Origin: Leptospira sp. 96542 | Lineage (GTDB): Bacteria; Spirochaetota; Leptospiria; Leptospirales; Leptospiraceae | Assembly: GCA_029310945.1 (NCBI GenBank) | Contig: JARJFC010000121.1 | Span: 1 to 5,896, forward strand | Reading direction: 5' to 3' | Length of the DNA: 5,896 nucleotides | Shown: positions 1 through 5,591 of the stretch, piece after piece | How the letters are laid out: the number at the start of each line of letters is the position of its first letter | Numbering within the stretch: position 1 is the stretch's first letter | The notes under the pieces: generated by a model | Databases searched by the model: none | What the model was told of the DNA's origin: nothing | The model's input: the letters and a program-made list of their open reading frames with translations, nothing else | Program-made: the position numbers and the translations under genes

Positions 1-252
1 CGCATCACCCCCGAGGAACTGATGCGCCGCCTGAAGCGCGACACGCCCCGGCCCTTGCTGCAGACCAGCGACCCGCTGCAGCGCCTGCGTGACCTGTATG
101 TCCAGCGTGATCCCTTGTACCGCGAGACCGCGCACTTCGTGGTCGAGACGGGGCGGCCCTCCGTGGGCAGCCTGGTCAACATGATCGTGATGCAGCTGGA
201 GCTGGCGGGCCTCCAGGTCGAGGGCCTGGCGCCCAGTCCACCGTCCCACTGA
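1..252 (+). CDS. aroK: Shikimate kinase, C-terminal fragment (5' end outside window)
   Basis: The frame is open from the first base and ends at TGA 250-252, giving the last 83 residues. Shikimate kinase phosphorylates shikimate at the 3-OH with ATP in the cytoplasmic chorismate pathway. The fragment carries the family's C-terminal signatures. An R-P-L-L motif (residues 17-20) lies at the mobile lid. The stretch RDPLYRETA (about 34-42) includes the arginine that in characterised enzymes contacts shikimate. The following V-x-E-T-G-R-P-S-V leads into the last helix. The P-loop and substrate Asp lie upstream and cannot be checked. In many proteobacteria aroB follows aroK directly, but here the next gene is a convergent LysR regulator. 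Either aroB is elsewhere, or this is a second kinase copy kept beside a shikimate-like catabolic locus. The family call is firm; the housekeeping role is inferred. Confidence 0.88.
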   Translation, partial: RITPEELMRRLKRDTPRPLLQTSDPLQRLRDLYVQRDPLYRETAHFVVETGRPSVGSLVNMIVMQLELAGLQVEGLAPSPPSH

Positions 253-259
253 CCCGGGG

Positions 260-291
260 GCGCGTGGACGAGGCGTCCGCACGCCACGCGC
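260..291. terminator. GC-rich inverted repeat between convergent genes, possible bidirectional terminator
   Basis: An exact 8-bp inverted repeat, GCGCGTGG (260-267) and CCACGCGC (284-291), flanks a 16-nt loop. It fills the 39-bp gap between the aroK stop and the end of the LysR gene. A competing small hairpin, GGACG/CGTCC (266-270 with 274-278), sits inside it. The position suits a shared terminator for both convergent genes. Neither side has a T tract, so it is not a classic intrinsic terminator and may only stall polymerase or protect 3' ends. Confidence 0.35.
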
Positions 292-1194
292 TCATGCCGT
301 CCTGGCCCCACCGCTCGCGGCCAACCGCTTGCGGATGCGTTCGACGAATTCCTGCTCGATCGCCGAGCCCGGGAAATTGGGGTTGCGGATCGCGTGGACC
401 CGGTAGGCGGGCGCCCGCTTGATGGGACGGAACGAGAGTTGATCGCCGGGCCAGGCGCGCGCGGTCAGGCTGTCCACGATGGCGATGCCGCCGCCGGCCG
501 CGACCAGGGCGCAGGCCAATTGCCCTGAACGCACTTCGATCTGCGGTCGCGCGCCCCGCGTGGCCGCGGATGACGATTGCGCCAGAAAGCGGCCTTGCGG
601 CGTGTCGGCGCTGAAGGCAATCAGGCGTTCCTGCCAGATCTCGCTCAGGGAGACCGAGGCCTTCCGCTCGAAATGATGTCCCTGGGGGAACACGCAGCTC
701 AGCGTCCACCCGCCGATCTCCCGCGACACCAGGGGCGCGTGGTCCACCGGCAGGTTGCTGAGCCCCACGTCGGCTTCGCCGGTGGACAGCAGCCGGGTCA
801 TTTCCCGCGCCAGTTGGGATTCGACGTAGATCTTCGCCTCGGGGTAATCGCCAGCCAGCGTAGCGACGACGTGGGGCACCACCTCGAGCAGCAGGCTCGG
901 ACTCGCGAGGACCTTGAGCGTCTGTCCACCCCCGGAGCGCAGCGCCCGGGCCCGCGCATCGATGCGCTTGACGCCGTGGTAGACCTGCTCGATCTCGGCG
1001 TGCAAGGCATGCGCCTCGGGCGTCGGCCGCAGGCGGCCCTTGCTGCGCTCGAACAGCCGCACGCCCAACTGCAACTCGATGTGGCCGATCATCCGGCTGA
1101 TGCCGGGTTGGGACACATGGAGCAGCCGCGCCGCGTCCGTGGTCGAGCCCGCCAGCATCGTGGCGCGGAATACCTCAATCTGCCTCAGGTTCAT
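292..1194 (-). CDS. LysR-type transcriptional regulator, likely regulator of the divergent operon
   Basis: This 300-residue protein has the usual LysR length and plan. A winged helix-turn-helix occupies about residues 3-60, with recognition helix text VSQPGISRMIGHIE (27-40) followed by LGVRLFER (43-50), both classic for the family. A linker helix follows, then a periplasmic-binding-protein-like effector domain from about residue 92 to the end. The ATG at 1194 is chosen because GGAGG (plus-strand 1202-1206) lies 7 nt upstream and the family N-terminus begins there. It is transcribed away from the Bug/TctC operon, and a T-N11-A dyad in the shared region is close to its own start. Such regulators usually repress themselves and activate the divergent genes when a pathway metabolite binds. 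The ligand is unknown; a substrate or intermediate of the neighbouring operon is the natural guess. Confidence 0.93.
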   Translation of the reverse strand: MNLRQIEVFRATMLAGSTTDAARLLHVSQPGISRMIGHIELQLGVRLFERSKGRLRPTPEAHALHAEIEQVYHGVKRIDARARALRSGGGQTLKVLASPSLLLEVVPHVVATLAGDYPEAKIYVESQLAREMTRLLSTGEADVGLSNLPVDHAPLVSREIGGWTLSCVFPQGHHFERKASVSLSEIWQERLIAFSADTPQGRFLAQSSSAATRGARPQIEVRSGQLACALVAAGGGIAIVDSLTARAWPGDQLSFRPIKRAPAYRVHAIRNPNFPGSAIEQEFVERIRKRLAASGGARTA

Positions 1195-1222
1195 CGCCTC
1201 GCCTCCACGCGGGTGAATTCGT

Positions 1223-1250
1223 TCAATAACACGATGTTATTTTCTATCAA
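1223..1250 (-). promoter_or_regulatory. Possible promoter of the LysR gene
   Basis: On the minus strand a TTGATA -35-like hexamer (1250-1245) precedes a 16-nt spacer and a weak TATTGA -10-like hexamer (1228-1223). The LysR-type dyad at 1226-1240 fills most of the spacer, which would suit autorepression. The -10 match is poor (3 of 6), so exact positions are tentative. Confidence 0.3.
1226..1240. promoter_or_regulatory. LysR-type regulator binding site (T-N11-A dyad)
   Basis: The sequence ATAACACGATGTTAT has exact 6-bp inverted arms (ATAACA/TGTTAT) around CGA. T1227 and A1239 form the T-N11-A pattern typical of LysR recognition sites. It lies in the AT-rich divergent region, 32 bp from the LysR start. 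Its centre is about 64 bp upstream of the transcription start expected from the promoter at 1261-1290, which matches the usual -65 placement of the recognition half-site for an activator of this family. Binding by the adjacent LysR protein is inferred. Confidence 0.65.
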
Positions 1251-1260
1251 GGTATTTGTA

Positions 1261-1290
1261 TTGGATTGTTAGGACTGGCCTGCCTACGAT
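1261..1290 (+). promoter_or_regulatory. Candidate sigma70-type promoter of the catabolic operon
   Basis: TTGGAT (1261-1266) as -35 and TACGAT (1285-1290) as -10 are separated by 18 nt. Matches are 3/6 and 4/6, so it is a weak promoter, as expected for one that needs an activator. Transcription would start near 1297, leaving a leader of about 65 nt before the Bug/TctC start codon. No better pair was seen between the dyad and the gene. Confidence 0.35.
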
Positions 1291-1300
1291 GCGCACCAGA

Positions 1301-1318
1301 TCCATGACGGGTCATGGA
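1301..1318. promoter_or_regulatory. Perfect 18-bp palindrome in the operon leader, possible operator
   Basis: TCCATGAC and GTCATGGA form exact 8-bp arms around GG. The site would fall just downstream of the predicted transcription start (about +4 to +21), a common place for a repressor operator. It does not resemble the LysR dyad at 1226-1240, so a second dimeric regulator is possible. As RNA it could fold only as a 7-bp stem with a CGGG loop. It does not overlap the ribosome binding site, which makes direct translational control less likely. No regulator family can be named from the sequence. Confidence 0.45.
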
Positions 1319-1348
1319 CATCGCCAGCCGGCAATCGATTTTCAGCAC

Positions 1349-1353
1349 AGGAG
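1349..1353 (+). promoter_or_regulatory. Ribosome binding site deciding the Bug/TctC start
   Basis: AGGAG lies 8 nt before ATG 1362. An in-frame upstream ATG at 1314 lies inside the palindrome, has no comparable site and would put 16 residues ahead of the Tat signal, so 1362 is preferred. Confidence 0.75.
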
Positions 1354-1361
1354 ACTTCCCC

Positions 1362-2384
1362 ATGAAATCTGCATCCCGAACCCATGCGCGTCGATCTGGC
1401 CTGGCCTTCAGCCGCCGTGCCTTCCTGGGCACCGCGGCATCCTTGGCCGCCACGTCGCCCCTGTCCACGGTCTTGGCGGCCACGCCGGCCTGGCCCAGCC
1501 GCACCGTGCGCATCGTCGTGCCCTTCGCCCCCGGCGGCGGGGCTGACAGCTCCGCGCGGGTGCTGGCGGAGATCCTGGGCCCCGCGTTGGGCCAGGCCGT
1601 GATCGTCGAGAACCGGCCAGGCGCGGGCAGCGCCATCGGCGTCACCGCCGCCGCCAAGAGCAATGACGGCCACACGCTGCTGATGGGCAGCAACAGCATG
1701 GTGATCAACCCGATCCTGCGGCCCAACCTGGGCTACGACGCCACCGCGGACTTCGACGCCGTGGGCATGGTGTCCGCGCAGCCCCTGGTGCTGGTGGTCG
1801 CCGCGTCGTCGTCGATCAAGTCGATCAATGACCTGATCCGCGAGGCGAAGGCCAAGCCGGGGCAACTGACGGCCGGCAACAGCGGCAACGGCACGCTGGC
1901 GCACATCGCCACGGAGATCTTCGCGAGCCAGACCGGCGTGTCGCTGACCAACGTTCCGTACAAGGGGGAGAGCGCCTTGCTGCCCGACCTGCTGGGCGAC
2001 CTGGTGTCCCTGGGCTTCCTGAACCTGCCCAGCGTGCTGCCGCACATCCGTTCCGGCCGCCTGCGCGCCATCGCCGTGTCGTCGCCCGAGCCGGCCCCCG
2101 AACTGCCGGGCATTCCGACCTTCCGTGCCTTGAACTATCCGAGCATGGAAGTCCAGGGCTGGGCGGCCTTGTTCGCGCCCAAGGGCTCGATCCCGGCCGC
2201 GGGCCTGGCGCGACTCGAGTCGCAGCTGACCCTGGCCCTGAAATCGGACACCGTGCGCGGCAAGTTCGCGACCATCGGCGTGATGCCTGTCATCCAGAGC
2301 CGCGCGGACACCGCGAAATTCATGCAGGCCGAGGTGAATCGCTATGCGGCGGTGATCCAGGCGCGTGGCATCAAGGCGGAATGA
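1362..2384 (+). CDS. Bug/TctC-family tripartite tricarboxylate transporter substrate-binding protein
   Basis: The 340-residue precursor is a periplasmic solute receptor that captures a small organic acid and hands it to a TctA/TctB-type membrane pair. Residues 1-40 form a twin-arginine signal: SRRAFLG (17-23), a hydrophobic Ala/Leu stretch, then likely cleavage near VLAA (37-40). The mature part opens with WPSRTVRIVVPFAPGGGAD (44-62), the P-F-x-P-G-G-x-x-D signature loop of the family. Later hallmarks are ENRPGAGS, NVPYKG, a GRLRAIAV strand and QGWAALFAPKG. Length and order are normal. No tctA or tctB gene is visible here, so it probably borrows a membrane pair encoded elsewhere, as is usual for the many orphan Bug proteins of Burkholderiales. 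It is first in the operon and overlaps the next gene by 4 bp. The ligand cannot be read from sequence; the neighbours suggest a quinate- or shikimate-like acid. Confidence 0.92.
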   Translation: MKSASRTHARRSGLAFSRRAFLGTAASLAATSPLSTVLAATPAWPSRTVRIVVPFAPGGGADSSARVLAEILGPALGQAVIVENRPGAGSAIGVTAAAKSNDGHTLLMGSNSMVINPILRPNLGYDATADFDAVGMVSAQPLVLVVAASSSIKSINDLIREAKAKPGQLTAGNSGNGTLAHIATEIFASQTGVSLTNVPYKGESALLPDLLGDLVSLGFLNLPSVLPHIRSGRLRAIAVSSPEPAPELPGIPTFRALNYPSMEVQGWAALFAPKGSIPAAGLARLESQLTLALKSDTVRGKFATIGVMPVIQSRADTAKFMQAEVNRYAAVIQARGIKAE

Positions 2385-3739
2385 GCGCGGTCCTGATGCA
2401 GCAGACGAACGTGCAAGCGCCGCGGCCGGCCATGGTCCCCGCCACGGGGACGGTGCCGACCCAGGCGGAACTGAGTCCCGACGTGCTGGTCTGCGGCGGC
2501 GGCCTGGCCGGCGTCATGGCCGCCATCGCGGCGGCCCGGCAGGGCGCGCAAGTGCTGCTGGTCGAGCGTTATGGTTTCCTGGGTGGCAACGCCACCGGAG
2601 GCGCGGTCGCCCAGTTCAACAGTTGGCAGACGGCCGGCGGCCGGCGGGTGATCGCCGGCCTGGCCCGGGAAGTCGTGGAGCGCCTGCGCGCCTATGGCGC
2701 GGCGGGTGAGCACCAGGTGTTCGTCATGTCCACGGGCCACAAGATGGACCGCATCGAGTACGCCCCCGAGGTGCTCAAGTTGGTGCTGGACGACATGGTC
2801 CTGGACGCTGGCGTGCAGCCGCTGCTGCATGCCAACGTGCTGGACGTGGAGACCGAGGCGGGACGCATCCGCGCCGTGCGCGTGCTGACCAAGAGCGGCG
2901 TGCTGAGCCTGCGTCCGCGCGTGGTCGTTGACACCACGGGTGACATCGACGTGTTGCACCGCTCTGGCGCGCGTTTCCTCGCGCTGGAGGAGGGCGATGC
3001 CTTGCAGCCCGCCACCATGATGTTCCGTTTCGGTCCGATCGACTTCAGCCGCTTCGACGCCCTGGGCGCGCCGGAACTGCAGGCCCTGGCCCGCCGCGGC
3101 TACGAATCGGGTGAGCTGGCCCGCGCCGCGCTGCACGCCGCGCGCGACCCGTACTCCTCCGACGCCTGGTTCAACATCAGCCGCCTGGGCATCGACGCCA
3201 CCGACGTGAGCGCGCTCAGCCGCGCCGAGATCGAAGGGCGGCGCCAGGCCTGGCGGGCCGCGGCCTACCTGCGCCGGGCCGTGCCGGGCTGCGAGGCGGG
3301 CCGCCTGCAGGCCTTCGCCACCCAGGTGGGCGTGCGGGAGACCCGTCGCGTCCACGGCGACCACGTGCTGACGGCCGAGGAACTGAGCCAGCCGACGTCG
3401 TTCGATGACGGCATCGCCGCTGGCGCCTACCCCATCGACATCCACCCGGCTTCCGGGGGCGAGCTGATCTACACCCCCCTGGGGTCCGACCACGCCTACC
3501 AGATTCCCTACCGCAGCCTGCTGCCCAAGGACGTGCGCAACGCCCTGGTCGCGGGGCGCGGCATTTCCGCCACCCATGCGGCCCTGGCCGCCATCCGCGT
3601 CATGACCATCTCGATGGCCGTGGGGCAGGCCGCCGGCATCGCCGCGGCCCTGGCCTGCGCGGCCGATGGAGAGGTGCGTGCGGTGGACACCGTGGCCTTG
3701 CGCCACCTCCTGCTGGCGCAGGACGCGGTGCTGGCCTGA
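2381..3739 (+). CDS. FAD-dependent oxidoreductase (FAD_oxidored family), substrate unknown
   Basis: This is a 452-residue cytoplasmic flavoprotein with no signal or membrane segment. Residues 34-63 make the Rossmann FAD site: DVLVCGGGLAG (34-44) with Glu62 at the end of strand 2 for the adenosine ribose. FLGGNATGG (66-74) follows, the loop after that site in this family. VVVDTTGDID (181-190) is the conserved middle motif, and NALVAGRGIS (387-396) with VGQAAGIAAAL (414-424) closes the flavin site. Residues 1-32 are a poorly conserved-looking extension; the first ATG is kept because it forms the ATGA overlap with the upstream stop and has AAGGCGG just before it. The family includes dehydrogenases and ketosteroid- or fumarate-reductase-like enzymes, so the reaction cannot be fixed. 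In this operon it may oxidise a ring hydroxyl or C-C bond of the imported acid, perhaps in place of the quinoprotein quinate dehydrogenase of other bacteria. That role is inference. Confidence 0.87.
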   Translation: MSAVLMQQTNVQAPRPAMVPATGTVPTQAELSPDVLVCGGGLAGVMAAIAAARQGAQVLLVERYGFLGGNATGGAVAQFNSWQTAGGRRVIAGLAREVVERLRAYGAAGEHQVFVMSTGHKMDRIEYAPEVLKLVLDDMVLDAGVQPLLHANVLDVETEAGRIRAVRVLTKSGVLSLRPRVVVDTTGDIDVLHRSGARFLALEEGDALQPATMMFRFGPIDFSRFDALGAPELQALARRGYESGELARAALHAARDPYSSDAWFNISRLGIDATDVSALSRAEIEGRRQAWRAAAYLRRAVPGCEAGRLQAFATQVGVRETRRVHGDHVLTAEELSQPTSFDDGIAAGAYPIDIHPASGGELIYTPLGSDHAYQIPYRSLLPKDVRNALVAGRGISATHAALAAIRVMTISMAVGQAAGIAAALACAADGEVRAVDTVALRHLLLAQDAVLA

Positions 3740-3803
3740 GCGAGTCCCCGGGCCCCGCACCCCGCACGCAGAAGCAAGCCTTGCATCCGAGGGAGTCAGA
3801 TCC
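3740..3803 (+). promoter_or_regulatory. 64-nt intra-operon spacer with ribosome binding site
   Basis: This is the only sizeable gap in the operon. It holds AGGGAG (3790-3795) 8 nt before ATG 3804, which fixes the start of the AroE-like gene against the longer open frame reaching back to 3666. A short GCAAG/CTTGC repeat around 3773-3783 is too small to call a hairpin. No convincing promoter or terminator was seen. Confidence 0.55.
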
Positions 3804-4652
3804 ATGCGCATCAACGGCCACACCGAAATCCTGCCCCTGCTGGGTTACCCCATCCAGGGTGTCAAGGCACCCAGCATCTACAACCCCTATTTCGCGTCGG
3901 CGGGCATCAATGCCTTGCTGGTGCCCATGGGCTGCGCGCCGGGGGAGTTGCCCGCGCTGATGCGCAGCCTGCTGGCCCTGCAGAACCTGAGGGGGATCTT
4001 GATCACCATGCCGCACAAGGTCGCCACCGTGGACCTGCTGGATGAGGCCAGTGTCGCCGTCCAGGTGGCCGGGGCCTGCAATGCCGTGCGCCGCCGGGTC
4101 GACGGCCGCGTCGTGGGCGATCTGTTCGACGGCGATGGGTTCGTGCGCGCGGCCTTGCGCCAGGGTGCCAAGCTGCAGGGCAACAGTGCCCTGGTGGTCG
4201 GTTGTGGTGGTGTGGGCTGCGCCATCGCCGCCGCCCTGGCCGGCGCGGGCGTGGCCCGGCTGGCCCTGTTCGACGCGCGATTGCCGCAGGCCGAGGCACT
4301 GGCCCAGCGTCTGCTCACCCATTTTCCGCACCTCGACATCACGATCGGCGACAAGGACCCCCTGGGCCACGGGATCGTGGTGAATGCCACCCCCCTGGGC
4401 ATGGAGCCCAGCGACCCCTTGCCCCTGGATGCAAACCGGCTGCAGCCTGGCACCTTCGTCGGAGAAGTGGTGATGAAAACCACCCTGACGCCGCTGCTGC
4501 GCGCCGCGCGCGCGCGCGGCTGCGTCATCCAGTTCGGCACCGACATGCTGTACGAGCAGATTCCCGCCTACCTGGAGTTCTTCGGCTTGCCGACCACCGA
4601 TGGGGACCGGCTGCGCAACCTGGCGGACGAGCCCCTGGAGCGCGCGGCATGA
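3804..4652 (+). CDS. Shikimate/quinate dehydrogenase-family protein (AroE-like), divergent substrate pocket
   Basis: The 282-residue protein has the AroE plan: a substrate domain (about 1-105 and 240-282) around a Rossmann domain (about 125-235). Catalytic Lys72 (ITMPHK) and Asp109 (GDLFDG) are present, as are Asn93 (AGACNAV), VNATPLGM (193-200) and Gln252 near the end. Against E. coli AroE from memory, the S-K-S-P motif that binds the carboxylate reads V20-K-A-P, the Asn of NVTVPFK reads Leu66, and GDNTDG reads GDLFDG. The pocket is therefore remodelled. The nucleotide motif is GCGGVG (133-138), and Asp157 at the end of strand 2 replaces the Asn-Arg-Thr of NADP enzymes, pointing to NAD and a catabolic role. 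Start 3804 has its own ribosome site; the stop overlaps the next start by 4 bp. It probably oxidises a ring alcohol of a shikimate relative, but the real substrate is open. Confidence 0.85.
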   Translation: MRINGHTEILPLLGYPIQGVKAPSIYNPYFASAGINALLVPMGCAPGELPALMRSLLALQNLRGILITMPHKVATVDLLDEASVAVQVAGACNAVRRRVDGRVVGDLFDGDGFVRAALRQGAKLQGNSALVVGCGGVGCAIAAALAGAGVARLALFDARLPQAEALAQRLLTHFPHLDITIGDKDPLGHGIVVNATPLGMEPSDPLPLDANRLQPGTFVGEVVMKTTLTPLLRAARARGCVIQFGTDMLYEQIPAYLEFFGLPTTDGDRLRNLADEPLERAA

Positions 4653-5587
4653 GCGGGTCGATCGCGCACGCGCCCCAGAGCCACGGCCAGGATGCCGACC
4701 CCTGGCAGGGACGCGAGTCCCCGCACACCTCGCGCGGCGAGTCGCGCAACCCCATCGGCCTGGTCGGGCTGGAGTTCGTCGAATACGCCACGTCCCGGCC
4801 GCAGGCCCTGGGGCAAGTGCTGGAGATGATGGGCTTTTGCCTGGTCGCACGCCACCGTTCGCGGGAAGTGCTGCTGTACCGCCAGGGTGGTTTGAACCTG
4901 GTGGTCAACGCCCATGGGGCCGAGCCCAGGGCGGGCGATGCACCGGTGCTGTCGGCCCTGGCCTTGCGGGTGCGCGATGCCCGGGCCGCCTGGCGTCACC
5001 TGCTGGATCGTGGGGCCTGGGAAGTGCCACCCCGCGCCGAGGTGATGGAACTGCACCTGCCCGCCATCCACGGTCCGGGTGGCAGCCGCATCCACTTCGT
5101 GGACCGCTACCGCGAGTTCAGCATCTACGACGTGGACTTCGTGCCCGTGCCGGGCGCGGACCCGCATCCGGCGGCGACAGCGGGTCTCCACTTCTTCGGC
5201 GTGGTGCAGTACATCGGCCCCGGCCGTGCGCACGACTGGACCGAGTACTACGGCGAGCTGTTCGGCACGCAAGCCATTCCCGACGAGCGGCGCTTCGGCA
5301 TCATGCCCAAGGGCAAGCTGTTGCGCGCTCCGGCCCTCGAAGCCAGCCAGCATTTCATGCTGCAACTGATCGAACCCGAGCCGGAGCTGTCGGACACGGG
5401 CGAGCGCTTGCAGCGCATCGGCCTGGGGGTGCCCGACGTGATGGCCGCCGTGCGGGCGCTGCGCGCGCGGGGCGTGGAGTTCATCGAGAACGACGCGGTG
5501 CACCCGGGTCCGCGCGGCGCGCTCACCCGGACCTACCTGGGCTCGGTCGTGTTCGAGCTGGTGCACAGCGCGGCGGCGGGAACCTGA
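4649..5587 (+). CDS. 4-hydroxyphenylpyruvate dioxygenase-like VOC protein, incomplete metal site
   Basis: This 312-residue protein has two VOC half-domains like 4-hydroxyphenylpyruvate dioxygenase. The N-terminal one is about 35-165 and begins NPIGLVGLEFVEYAT (34-48), followed by RHRSREVLLYRQGGLN (68-83). The C-terminal one is about 178-306. Of the iron ligands (His, His, Glu), His181 and Glu303 (VVFE) align, but the second histidine, normally in a Q-H-V-A context, is Arg256 (LQRIG). The protein ends about nine residues after Glu303 and so lacks the C-terminal gate helix of true dioxygenases, which run to about 357 residues. Residues 1-33 are a low-complexity lead. The start is set by the ATGA overlap. 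A related domain is fused to the C-terminus of 3-dehydroshikimate dehydratase in Pseudomonas QuiC1; here it is separate and precedes a related barrel gene. It may be a partner or stabiliser of that enzyme, or a lyase-type VOC enzyme, rather than a dioxygenase. Confidence 0.82.
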   Translation: MSGSIAHAPQSHGQDADPWQGRESPHTSRGESRNPIGLVGLEFVEYATSRPQALGQVLEMMGFCLVARHRSREVLLYRQGGLNLVVNAHGAEPRAGDAPVLSALALRVRDARAAWRHLLDRGAWEVPPRAEVMELHLPAIHGPGGSRIHFVDRYREFSIYDVDFVPVPGADPHPAATAGLHFFGVVQYIGPGRAHDWTEYYGELFGTQAIPDERRFGIMPKGKLLRAPALEASQHFMLQLIEPEPELSDTGERLQRIGLGVPDVMAAVRALRARGVEFIENDAVHPGPRGALTRTYLGSVVFELVHSAAAGT

Positions 5588-5591
5588 GGCC

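Noticed and set aside
577..1272. 231-codon plus-strand frame opposite the LysR gene
   Set aside because: It is the antisense of a well-supported regulator and has no domain signature.
1314..1361. Upstream start for the Bug/TctC gene
   Set aside because: ATG 1314 lies in the palindrome and lacks a good ribosome site; ATG 1362 has AGGAG at ideal spacing and begins directly ahead of the Tat signal.
2632..2660. Repeated GCCGGC palindromes that could form a hairpin
   Set aside because: They are within the FAD gene coding sequence and arise from Gly/Ala/Arg codons; no regulatory context.
2342..3823. 493-codon open frame on the minus strand opposite the FAD gene
   Set aside because: It is antisense to a gene with clear flavin motifs; its His-, Gln-, Gly- and Arg-rich composition is typical of a GC-rich shadow frame and shows no family motif.
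4505..4518. Seven CG dinucleotides in a row, possible Z-DNA or slippage tract
   Set aside because: It lies inside the AroE-like gene, encodes an ordinary Arg/Ala helix end and is explained by GC-rich codon use.
3600..4850. 416-codon minus-strand open frame across the AroE-like gene
   Set aside because: It spans parts of three real plus-strand genes, has low-complexity Arg/Gly/Pro/Gln composition and no ribosome site or recognisable domain.
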